The notes under the pieces: model-generated
Databases searched by the model: none
What the model was told of the DNA's origin: nothing
Seen by the model: only the letters and a program-made list of their open reading frames with translations
In this document: piece by piece, positions 1-6,925 of the stretch
Numbering within the stretch: the stretch's first letter is position 1
Layout of the letters: every line of letters starts with the position of its first letter
Assembly (NCBI RefSeq): GCF_030577135.1
Contig: NZ_JAUIRR010000003.1
Span: 310,888 to 374,887 of the forward strand
From: Sulfurimonas sp. hsl 1-7
Lineage (GTDB): Bacteria; Campylobacterota; Campylobacteria; Campylobacterales; Sulfurimonadaceae
DNA: 64,000 bases
Reading direction: 5' to 3'
Made by a program: the position numbers and the translations under genes

Positions 1-965
1 CCTGAATATTTTAAGTAGATACTCGGGCTGTTTTGAGACTTTGTAGTTTGCAGATCACTCTCATACGTAATCAGCTGGTTTGTAAAAGGATAATAGACAT
101 ACGGATATGCCGGCATCTTTCTATTCTCTTCGTAGAACTTTACGATCGCAGAGATCTCGGCATCATCGCTGTAGTATGTATATGCCATATTCCACGAACC
201 CATTTTGTCGTTTTCGGTCGGATCAGAGCGGAAATCTCTGAGGTTAAAGACGTCCGTAATATTTTTTACCTCTAACGCACCCCAGAATCTGATATTCTTC
301 CCGAAAAAGAGTTGTGAATTTTCAAAATCATATGTACCGTACAACTCTTTTACACGGAGATAGCTTCTGTCGTTATGTGCAGCACTTGCTTTTAGATCAT
401 AATAATCTTGTTGTCCGCGCAGTTTCATAAACGCCTTGAAACTCTCTTTATTGTATGCCGCTTCAAGCTCTGCCGAAGCGGTATAGTTATTTGCATGTTT
501 CCCTGAAGGATGTGAGATGTATGTTTGCGCCGCTAAATTCACATGCCCCTGAAACGTCACGTCTTCTAAAAATGAACCTTCCTCGAGTTCTAGCAGCTCT
601 TGGTCTTCATCCTCTTTCGTAGCGTTTAGTTCTATCTCTGTTTCTTGCTTCTCTTCAACGACGGCTATAGATTTTTTCGGTGCAAAACGGTACTTGTAAG
701 TTGTTACGATCATAGATTGTTTGTACTTTTTTTGAAACGCTTTATGCTCTTTTTTCGCCTCTCCATACTTTTCAAAACAGCCACATCTCACCGCATTTAC
801 GTGAGAAAATTCAAACAGCTTACAAGTGTTAGGATATTTATCTGCTTCAAACTCATAAGAGTTTTCTTGCGGTATGTAACTCAGAAGCTGCACCGAATAA
901 CAGGTCTCTTTATCTTTTGCAACCAAGGCAGTGATGATCAATAAAAATAGAACTAAACTACGCAT
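1..965 (-). CDS. SPOR-like plus beta-barrel outer-membrane protein, partial
   Basis: An open frame starts at an ATG at 965 and runs off the left edge; about 321 codons are visible without a stop. A short signal peptide (MRSLVLFLLIITALVAKDK) is followed by a SPOR-like segment (YSVQLLS near residue 23, then a Cys-containing GCFEKYGEAKK stretch). A Glu-rich linker near residues 105-130 follows. The rest alternates charged and aromatic residues like an outer-membrane beta-barrel of the DUF1302/alginate-export type (RFWGALEVKNITDVFNLRDF near residue 235). The start lies 8 bp after the LolA-like gene, so the two are probably cotranscribed. LolA-like proteins of this kind often accompany MMPL/RND-type exporters, so an exporter may lie beyond the edge; that is inference. 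Confidence 0.75.
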   Translation of the reverse strand, partial: MRSLVLFLLIITALVAKDKETCYSVQLLSYIPQENSYEFEADKYPNTCKLFEFSHVNAVRCGCFEKYGEAKKEHKAFQKKYKQSMIVTTYKYRFAPKKSIAVVEEKQETEIELNATKEDEDQELLELEEGSFLEDVTFQGHVNLAAQTYISHPSGKHANNYTASAELEAAYNKESFKAFMKLRGQQDYYDLKASAAHNDRSYLRVKELYGTYDFENSQLFFGKNIRFWGALEVKNITDVFNLRDFRSDPTENDKMGSWNMAYTYYSDDAEISAIVKFYEENRKMPAYPYVYYPFTNQLITYESDLQTTKSQNSPSIYLKYS

Positions 966-973
966 CAAAACTC

Positions 974-1735
974 TTAAAGGCGGTTGTTCTTAAGAACGCG
1001 TTTATGAAAATCTTTGGGTTTAAGTCCTGTTTTTATCTTCTCATTTTTCCAAACTAACAGTGTCTTTTTATCGTTTTGGTGGTTGATCATAGTCATTTTG
1101 CCGACTCTCCACACACCCGATATCTTTTTATAGTTTTCAAAAAGTGCAGTTTTTAAAAGCTCATGCTTTCGATCGTAATAGTCAACTTTTTTGATAAGAA
1201 ACGTTTTTGGATCAACCCATGAGACCTGCTTTGTATAGCCTGAGTATTTACTTTTAGGTTTTCTCTGCACCTCATACATCTTTTTCCCATTAAGTGTAAC
1301 GAGCTTTGCGTCGCCTTTGAAGATAAACTTATCGATACTAAAAGAGCTTAAGTCCTCATAGGAAAATTCACTCCCCATAAATGAGCCCGATTTACTCTTG
1401 GATGCTATACGTTTCACACGTTTAAGGGCCGGGAGATAGAGCCATTGATCGTCATCTTTATTTACGTGTTCATAGTTTAAAAACTTTGTCCCTTTGACAT
1501 CGGCAGGTGAAAGGAAAGTCATTAAAGACTTGTCCCCTGAATCGTTTTCTAGTACAATCATCTTCATTTTTCGCTCACGCTTTTGAGCACTTGCATTGAT
1601 CAAAGTCATCGTCATTTCAGAAGATGAATCTTTAAATCCACTCATTGCAGCTTCACTCTTTTTTGCCACATCTAAGTTGCTTATTGCCCATAAATTGATC
1701 GACAACATACCTAAAACCATCAGTTTTTTCACCAT
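974..1735 (-). CDS. Outer-membrane lipoprotein-sorting family protein (LolA-like, COG2834)
   Basis: The protein has about 253 residues with an N-terminal signal peptide (VKKLMVLGMLSINLWA). The mature part has the COG2834 pattern: an antiparallel-sheet region with LMTFLSPADVKGTKFL near residue 90, a DDQWLYLPALKRVKRI segment, and the typical GSEFSYEDLSSF motif. Family members are periplasmic and LolA/LppX-like, with a half-barrel expected to bind lipid; they are often encoded beside RND/MMPL exporters. The ATG at 1735 is preferred because GGGGG lies 9 nt upstream; an in-frame ATG at 1744 would leave no spacing. The next gene starts 8 bp downstream, which suggests a shared transcript. The cargo is not evident. 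Confidence 0.85.
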   Translation of the reverse strand: MVKKLMVLGMLSINLWAISNLDVAKKSEAAMSGFKDSSSEMTMTLINASAQKRERKMKMIVLENDSGDKSLMTFLSPADVKGTKFLNYEHVNKDDDQWLYLPALKRVKRIASKSKSGSFMGSEFSYEDLSSFSIDKFIFKGDAKLVTLNGKKMYEVQRKPKSKYSGYTKQVSWVDPKTFLIKKVDYYDRKHELLKTALFENYKKISGVWRVGKMTMINHQNDKKTLLVWKNEKIKTGLKPKDFHKRVLKNNRL

Positions 1736-1863
1736 AAAAAACATCCCCCATTAAAAAGTGAGTCAATGGTATCATCATGAAAATTGGATGAAACTTAATT
1801 AGTGTCAAAAATTAGAAAAAATTATGATAACTTTGTGATATGTTTCTTTTTTGACATTATTTT

Positions 1864-1901
1864 TTCTTATAAGATAACCCTCAATAATGTTTCTTATAAG
1901 A
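1864..1901. promoter_or_regulatory. Pair of identical palindromic repeats (TTCTTATAAGA)
   Basis: The 11-mer TTCTTATAAGA occurs at 1864-1874 and again at 1891-1901. Each copy contains the perfect 10-bp palindrome TCTTATAAGA, and the copies are 27 bp apart. They lie between the divergent LolA-like and EAL genes. This looks like a two-site operator for a dimeric regulator, but no regulator can be named. Confidence 0.4.
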
Positions 1902-1925
1902 GTTCCTTGATAAAGATTTTATATT

Positions 1926-1992
1926 TGATAGTAATTATCATTATAATATATATTAAAGGTATAAATAGCTAGTATTTTGATATTTATTATCA
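1926..1992 (+). promoter_or_regulatory. Iron-type promoter with two Fur-box-like sites upstream of the EAL gene
   Basis: TGATAGTAATTATCA (1926-1940) and TGATATTTATTATCA (1978-1992) each differ by one base from the 7-1-7 Fur consensus TGATAAT-N-ATTATCA. A -10-like TATAAT lies at 1942-1947, so the first site covers the spacer region and the second lies in the leader. This is the arrangement expected of Fur repression. The match is read by eye. Confidence 0.65.
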
Positions 1993-2012
1993 AAACAGTA
2001 AGGAGTTTTTAT

Positions 2013-2735
2013 ATGAAACCAAACCTCACACTCCCTCTTTCTATCATCTTAAATGAAAGTTACGGAGCTTCTTATGAACCTATTATAGCTCTTGATACAA
2101 TGGAAGTTTACGGATATGAGGCATTAAGCCGTTTTCGCCACGAAAATAAAACGATACCGCCTGATCAATTCTTTAGTGCAATCCATGACGATGCGGAGAC
2201 CTTTTTCCATTTTGAATCGATCTTAAAACGGTTTCAACTCGATAACCGACCGCAAGGATACAGACTTTTTCTCAACCTTGATCCCCACGTAGTTTTAAAC
2301 AACGATCATGTAGAGTACTGGGTGCGCCTTTTTACTACACACGCAGATATAGAACTGGAGATCATTGAGAACTCTGATGATCATAACCTGCCTCTCATTG
2401 AGGAGTTTATGGGATGGATGGATCAGCACAATATCTCTTACGCTTACGATGACTTTTTAAAACCGGATACACTCTTTTTTACCTCGTTGTTTCACCGGGC
2501 AAAAACTATCAAGCTTGATCTTGACGTGATCCATAAGATCAAAAAAGATTATACCTACATAGATGTAGCAAAAGGGATTGTAAATTATGTAAGGAGTTCA
2601 AAACGTTTGAGCCTGCTTGAGGGGATAGAGACAATAGAGGATATTGAAATAGCCAAAGAGCTTGGAGTTGACCTGATTCAAGGGTACTATTTTCAAGATC
2701 AGTTTATCAAAAAATGGCATCAGGATATTAATTGA
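2013..2735 (+). CDS. Stand-alone EAL-domain protein (predicted c-di-GMP phosphodiesterase)
   Basis: The protein has 240 residues and is essentially one EAL domain with no membrane segment. The expected metal and substrate residues are visible: the EAL signature (residues 36-38), NLDP, EIIE, YDDF, IKLD, EGIE and QGYYF. It may therefore be active, hydrolysing c-di-GMP to pGpG in the cytoplasm. The ATG at 2013 is chosen because AAGGAG lies 7 nt upstream; an upstream in-frame start at 1977 would overlap the second Fur-like box. Fur-like sites flank the gene on both sides, so iron limitation probably induces it. The downstream Fur-like box overlaps its stop codon. Confidence 0.88.
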   Translation: MKPNLTLPLSIILNESYGASYEPIIALDTMEVYGYEALSRFRHENKTIPPDQFFSAIHDDAETFFHFESILKRFQLDNRPQGYRLFLNLDPHVVLNNDHVEYWVRLFTTHADIELEIIENSDDHNLPLIEEFMGWMDQHNISYAYDDFLKPDTLFFTSLFHRAKTIKLDLDVIHKIKKDYTYIDVAKGIVNYVRSSKRLSLLEGIETIEDIEIAKELGVDLIQGYYFQDQFIKKWHQDIN

Positions 2736-2793
2736 TAATGAATATCAATTCTATTTAAGCTTTCTTTCGTTACAATTTTGATATCAATTATCA
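2733..2793 (+). promoter_or_regulatory. Second Fur-type promoter, with boxes around a -10
   Basis: TGATAATGAATATCA (2733-2747, overlapping the EAL stop codon) differs by one base from the Fur 7-1-7 consensus. TGATATCAATTATCA (2779-2793) differs by two. A -10-like TACAAT lies between them at 2771-2776, which places the likely start of transcription inside the second box. The promoter faces the small-ORF and hairpin region that follows. Confidence 0.6.
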
Positions 2794-2806
2794 ATAAGGA
2801 AAGAAA

Positions 2807-2863
2807 ATGTTTGAAATAGAAAATAAAAAAAACATTGTAAAACTTAGTGGCAAACCTTGCTAA
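2807..2863 (+). CDS. 18-residue leader-like small ORF
   Basis: An ATG with a good ribosome-binding site (AAGGAAAG, about 6 nt upstream) opens an 18-codon frame, MFEIENKKNIVKLSGKPC, then TAA. It is the first ORF after the Fur-type promoter. It may be a genuine small protein, a leader peptide, or the surviving start of a broken gene; the opening resembles the first strand of STAS-type proteins. The sequence alone cannot decide. Confidence 0.35.
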   Translation: MFEIENKKNIVKLSGKPC

Positions 2864-2917
2864 ATAAAACTTTATTGTAACAACTTAAAAAAGGAGGTTA
2901 TATATATTAAAAAACTA

Positions 2918-3145
2918 ATGATAAATACAAGAGTGACATACATGAAGATTTTATGTCACGGCATCTATTTTTATGAAGGTTGTTTTGCTCAGAAACATCA
3001 AATAGATGCCAAATCAGTTATAAACGCGGCTATTTCTCCTAAAATACATAGTCAAAATTTAGTTAATAAAATTCAAAAAATTCAAGGCTATTTGCATACC
3101 TCTCATACAAGGTATGCAAATCTTTTCTCACTTTATCTATTGTAA
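2918..3145 (+). CDS. Doubtful small ORF in the structured iron-regulated interval
   Basis: A 75-codon frame with no recognised domain spans the inverted repeats and ends past the terminator hairpin, overlapping the 3' end of the facing Fur-like gene. A very strong Shine-Dalgarno (AAGGAGG, 2891-2897) lies too far from the ATG at 2918. An in-frame ATT at 2906 is correctly spaced, so either a rare AUU start or a decayed start codon is possible. It may equally be non-coding RNA or a gene remnant. Confidence 0.2.
   Translation: MINTRVTYMKILCHGIYFYEGCFAQKHQIDAKSVINAAISPKIHSQNLVNKIQKIQGYLHTSHTRYANLFSLYLL
2933..3010. repeat. Two consecutive perfect inverted repeats
   Basis: GTGACATA (2933-2940) pairs with TATGTCAC (2952-2959) across an 11-nt loop. 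GGCATCTATTT (2960-2970) then pairs perfectly with AAATAGATGCC (3000-3010). Its 29-nt loop contains a nested TGTTT/AAACA stem (2981-2985 with 2993-2997). The two stems abut, which suggests a folded RNA in the transcript from the Fur-type promoter. Confidence 0.55.
3091..3127. terminator. Bidirectional hairpin terminator
   Basis: TTTGCATACCT (3091-3101) and AGGTATGCAAA (3110-3120) form a perfect 11-bp stem with an 8-nt loop. On the plus strand it is followed by TCTTTTCTC. On the minus strand the T-rich sequence at 3070-3085 follows after a short gap. It separates the plus-strand transcript from the convergent iron operon. Confidence 0.7.
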
Positions 3146-3460
3146 CACCTCAACTTCATCACAATCTACATCTTTTTTCAGCAGATACCCTTTAGGTATT
3201 TTATTTACCGTAATAAGCAGATCAAGCTCTTCAAAAAACTTTATGTGTCTTGAAACTGTCGCATAACCTGCACCTACTCTCTCCTCTTTAAGTTTTTTAG
3301 AGATAAACTCTATACTTACCGGATAACTTTGCGCATGTAAAATTTTCAGTACACGCTCACGTTGATCGGAGTAGCGCAGTCTGTTTTTCTTGATATGATC
3401 ATAGATAGAAGTTCTAAATTTTGTTAAACTAGCTCGCCCTTTAGCACTGATATATAACAT
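3137..3460 (-). CDS. Truncated Fur-family regulator (DNA-binding domain only)
   Basis: The protein has 107 residues. RYSDQRERVLKIL (near residue 29) and GYATVSRHIKFFEELDLL (near residue 69) match the winged-helix domain of Fur/PerR proteins. The chain ends just after the wing (KGYLLKKDVDCDEVEVLQ). It lacks the His-rich and CxxC dimerisation and metal-binding domain that normally brings Fur to about 140-150 residues. It is the last gene of the Fur-boxed imelysin operon, 14 bp after the peroxidase gene, with AAGGAG upstream. A metal-independent or heterodimerising role is inference. Confidence 0.75.
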   Translation of the reverse strand: MLYISAKGRASLTKFRTSIYDHIKKNRLRYSDQRERVLKILHAQSYPVSIEFISKKLKEERVGAGYATVSRHIKFFEELDLLITVNKIPKGYLLKKDVDCDEVEVLQ

Positions 3461-3474
3461 CTATTTTTCTCCTT

Positions 3475-4713
3475 TTAAGGTGCCAACGGTTCTAAAAGAT
3501 GCTCGTAACGTTTATCTGTCAGAGTTCTTAAGAATGCTTCAAGAGCGCGTATCTTCTCATCACTTAACGCTTTTGTATCGCTCAGCTTTTCATGGTTGAT
3601 AGTTGCATTATGATCGTTTGCACCCCAAGCTTCAAGTGTCTCAGGATTTATCGGATGATCACCTCCTCCTGCCATATGATCGTAAAACTCGAGTACTGTC
3701 CTTAAGTTTTGAAATACTCCGTTACTCATATACGGTGCAGTGATTGCCACATTTCTAAGAGTCGGTACCTTTGTTTTTCCATAATGAGCAGGATCACTAA
3801 CAGTTCCTCCAAGTCCTAAAAATGTTGCATTTGCATCTTGAAGTCCTAACTCTGTACGTCTCTCCATCGCTGTAACATTTCTCGGCGTGCCTATGTTTTC
3901 AAACTCATAGTTGGTAAAAAGCTCATGCTTGGAAGCTTCGCTTTGAGAGTTCAGTGTATGGCATAGGGCACAGTTTGTATTGTTCTGCGAGAAGAAAAGG
4001 GAGTACCCGAGTATCTCGGCATCGCTCCAGCTATCAGCTTCGTAACACTCACTTGTAAGTCCACCGTTTTCCTTACACTCCAAAAAGCGATCGTACTTGG
4101 AATCAAATGGTGCAAACAGCTCCGTTTTTTCAAACTTTCCGATCGCCTCACGCATCGCCTCATAAGAGCTATTCACATCATCGAAAATATCTGCACCATA
4201 CAGTGTTTCAAACACCTCTATATATTGCGCGTTCTCCTTGATGCGATCGATTACTGCACTTTTATCGCTCATCATCATCTCCGCACTGTCAAGCGGTGGT
4301 CCTCCTGCTTGAACACTCAAAGTTGCCGCACGACCATCGTGAAACTGTCCCCCTATATATACACCGTTTTGCTCTGAAAACTCAGGAGAAAACTGTGCAT
4401 AGGCAGCTGTCGGGGCATTGCGTCCCCCAAGACTTAGCCCGTCATCACCTACAGAGAATGCTCCGTGGACAAAGATACTTTGATCAACACCATCCTCTGC
4501 ATAACGTGCATCTACAAATCCGTGCTCTGGATCGTGACACGTTGCACAAGATGTCCCGCGGTTTAATGAGAGGTTTTGATCGAAAAAGAGTTGCGCGCCC
4601 AACTCCTCTTTTGTGATGCTTTGCTGAGCGGGTGTCTGCTCACCGCCGCCACCGCCGCAACCGCTAAGTACAAACGTTGCCGCACTTAATAAAACTACAG
4701 AATACTTCATCAT
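3475..4713 (-). CDS. Di-heme cytochrome c peroxidase/MauG-family lipoprotein
   Basis: The protein has 412 residues with a lipoprotein signal peptide (lipobox LSGC, Cys19) followed by a Gly run. Two heme c motifs are present: CATCH (residues 56-60) and CALCH (near residue 250). The order and spacing are those of the bacterial di-heme peroxidase/MauG family. The protein is expected in the periplasm, membrane-anchored. Peroxide may be the substrate, but some family members oxidise proteins or metals. Being inside the imelysin operon suggests a redox role in iron handling. It starts 6 bp after the porin gene. Confidence 0.88.
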   Translation of the reverse strand: MMKYSVVLLSAATFVLSGCGGGGGEQTPAQQSITKEELGAQLFFDQNLSLNRGTSCATCHDPEHGFVDARYAEDGVDQSIFVHGAFSVGDDGLSLGGRNAPTAAYAQFSPEFSEQNGVYIGGQFHDGRAATLSVQAGGPPLDSAEMMMSDKSAVIDRIKENAQYIEVFETLYGADIFDDVNSSYEAMREAIGKFEKTELFAPFDSKYDRFLECKENGGLTSECYEADSWSDAEILGYSLFFSQNNTNCALCHTLNSQSEASKHELFTNYEFENIGTPRNVTAMERRTELGLQDANATFLGLGGTVSDPAHYGKTKVPTLRNVAITAPYMSNGVFQNLRTVLEFYDHMAGGGDHPINPETLEAWGANDHNATINHEKLSDTKALSDEKIRALEAFLRTLTDKRYEHLLEPLAP

Positions 4714-4719
4714 ATTTCC

Positions 4720-6045
4720 TTAGAAAATAAACCCTAAAGATAAAGCAAAAGAGTTTTCATCGGCAAGTTTTGCATCAGCTCCGTAGTCTCTCATCTTATA
4801 GTTTGATTTAATCACTACACGAGGATCCGGATAGTATGCGATTCCTCCAGTGTATTCGAAAAAGCGATTGTTATCCACATATTGTGTTTTTGAAGATGCA
4901 TCCATATCAAGACGCTCAATTTCACCTACAAGGTAAAACTCTCCAGGCAGTTTAAAAAGATTAAAGATGTCATACCCTAAAGTGATATACTGTCCATTTA
5001 CACGGTTTGAGATACCTGTATTTGGCAGTTGATCGTAATCTCCACCTAAAGCTCCGTAACTTGCAAGGGTCTGAATATCAAAACCGTTCTTTTTATAAGA
5101 GGCATGTATCTCAGCCATTGTGATTGTTACATCCGCATCACCTGTATGTCCTGTCGTAGTCCCAGGCTTACTCTCCTCTGCAATTCCAGAAGTTCCGTAA
5201 AGAAATGAACCTCCGATATTTACTCCGCTGCTATGATCATACGAAAGACGTGTTACAAATGAAAAATCATCCGTAAACTGGCGAGCTCCTAAGCGTCCCT
5301 GCTGTATAAAAGTACCTTCTGTAAAACTTCCTGCATCGGGAGATGTAACTACACCTGCGTAATATTCAAAATTGTCAATCGTACCGTGTGCAAGTACACC
5401 GTTTGTATGCCAAGTTGAAGGGATAATAAGTGTCTCAACTGCCGGACGATCCGCTGTTAGAAACGATGTCGGTTCGTGGTTCAGGTTTGTAAGCCCCATC
5501 GGTGTAAGTATATGCCCTACACGGATATTGAAACTCGGATCAAGTAAAAAATCTAAGTATGAGAACTCTACGATCGCATACTTGTAGTTTTTAGTATTGT
5601 CGCTTCTAGCCCCTCCGTCTTCAAATTCAATCTCCGTATTCATAATAATGTAGTCGTTAAATTTGTAACCGATGTAGGGTACAAAACGAACAATGTTAAA
5701 CTCCCCTTTATTACGGGTTTCGTTTGCAGTATCACTTGAATAGTTTTTAAAGTCGTTGTATTTCGTATATTTATACTCTCCATATCCCCCTATGCTCAAG
5801 CCGTCCTGTGAAAAATAAACTTTCGATGCAGCACCACCCATGGCACTAAAGCTTTCATACTCTTGCACATCTTTGTAGTTCAGTGCACTTAACTCATTCA
5901 ATATAGATTCATTTGTAGAACTCTGCTCACTTTTTATCTGCTTGATCTCTTTTTTTAATAACTCTAACTCTTTTGCTAACTCTTCGTTTGTAGCTCCATA
6001 TACCAAGGCGTTACATACACCTAAACTAAGCAATATTTTTTTCAT
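4720..6045 (-). CDS. Outer-membrane porin-like beta-barrel protein
   Basis: The protein has 441 residues: signal peptide, a short coiled coil (residues about 22-55, ELAKELELLKKEIKQIKSEQ), then a long region of alternating beta-strands ending in a terminal Phe (ALSLGFIF), as outer-membrane barrels do. The ATG at 6045 is chosen because GGAG lies 6 nt upstream; an in-frame ATG at 6057 lacks this. The start overlaps the end of the hydroxylase gene by 20 bp, which implies translational coupling. In this operon it may admit an iron ligand; the substrate is unknown. Confidence 0.82.
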   Translation of the reverse strand: MKKILLSLGVCNALVYGATNEELAKELELLKKEIKQIKSEQSSTNESILNELSALNYKDVQEYESFSAMGGAASKVYFSQDGLSIGGYGEYKYTKYNDFKNYSSDTANETRNKGEFNIVRFVPYIGYKFNDYIIMNTEIEFEDGGARSDNTKNYKYAIVEFSYLDFLLDPSFNIRVGHILTPMGLTNLNHEPTSFLTADRPAVETLIIPSTWHTNGVLAHGTIDNFEYYAGVVTSPDAGSFTEGTFIQQGRLGARQFTDDFSFVTRLSYDHSSGVNIGGSFLYGTSGIAEESKPGTTTGHTGDADVTITMAEIHASYKKNGFDIQTLASYGALGGDYDQLPNTGISNRVNGQYITLGYDIFNLFKLPGEFYLVGEIERLDMDASSKTQYVDNNRFFEYTGGIAYYPDPRVVIKSNYKMRDYGADAKLADENSFALSLGFIF

Positions 6046-6922
6046 ATTTTTCTCCATTTAAAATTGATACAAACGGCTCATATAAAACTTCTAAAACCGT
6101 TGTATGTTTCACATCTGCACCGAAAACCAGTTTCGATGTAGATTGTGTGACGTAATATGTTTTAAACATCTGATCCCAGATACTCAAAACACTCCCATAG
6201 TTTTTATTCATACTTTTTTTTGCATGATGCAGCTGGTGTAAAAAAGGAGAGATCACAACTCTCTCTAAAACTCCGTAACGAAGCGGAATGTGAGAGTGAC
6301 GCAAATTACTCCCGGCTATCCCGAAAATAAATGTGATCGCATTTACTCCTGCTATCTCCACTACGCCTATATTTGCACCGAAAAAGTAGATAAATATCCC
6401 CGTAACTGCCCCTACACCAAGAGCGTAACGGAGTCCAAAAAGGATATTTTCCACCGGATGGACACGGTAAAAAGTAAGCGGGTTTAACACTTCAGCCGAG
6501 TGATGCACCCTGTGAAACTTCCAAAGCAAAGGGGACTCATGCATAAAACGGTGAAGCCAGTAACGTGTAAAATCGTTTACAAGAAAAACACTCAGCGTAT
6601 ATCCGATCACTACCCAGAGTTTCTCAACACTGAAGCGGATATAACCAAACTGCTCCTGTAAAAGAAACACCGTCTGGAGTGAAATATCTTTTGAAGAGAG
6701 TATAAAAGGTAAAATCAACCCTATTTTTATTGCACTCACAACTACAAAATAACCGTAGTCAAGTTTTGCAGAATGATGCAGCAATACCCCTTTTGTAAAG
6801 TAGTTTTTTATCTCGGGATTAAAACGAGTATAAATAACTGCGATCAACAAAGCACTTAACAGATAAAGCCAATAGATTCTCTGTGAGGCAGAAAAAAAGT
6901 ACTCAACTCCAAGATACTCCAT
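6026..6922 (-). CDS. Fatty-acid hydroxylase/sterol desaturase superfamily protein
   Basis: The 298-residue membrane protein has several hydrophobic helices. It carries the superfamily's diiron histidine clusters: HRFMH (HX3H), HRVHH (HX2HH) and HQLHH (HX2HH). Such enzymes use a non-heme diiron centre and O2 to hydroxylate or desaturate lipid-like substrates at the cytoplasmic membrane. It lies 3 bp after the second imelysin gene and overlaps the porin gene. The substrate cannot be read from sequence; why it sits in an iron operon is unclear. Confidence 0.85.
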   Translation of the reverse strand: MEYLGVEYFFSASQRIYWLYLLSALLIAVIYTRFNPEIKNYFTKGVLLHHSAKLDYGYFVVVSAIKIGLILPFILSSKDISLQTVFLLQEQFGYIRFSVEKLWVVIGYTLSVFLVNDFTRYWLHRFMHESPLLWKFHRVHHSAEVLNPLTFYRVHPVENILFGLRYALGVGAVTGIFIYFFGANIGVVEIAGVNAITFIFGIAGSNLRHSHIPLRYGVLERVVISPFLHQLHHAKKSMNKNYGSVLSIWDQMFKTYYVTQSTSKLVFGADVKHTTVLEVLYEPFVSILNGEKYEKNIA

Positions 6923-6925
6923 CTT

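Noticed and set aside
2933-3120. Integron attC site or MITE
   Set aside because: The inverted repeats have no core GTTRRRY/RYYYAAC ends, target duplication or integrase; terminator and RNA structure explain them better.
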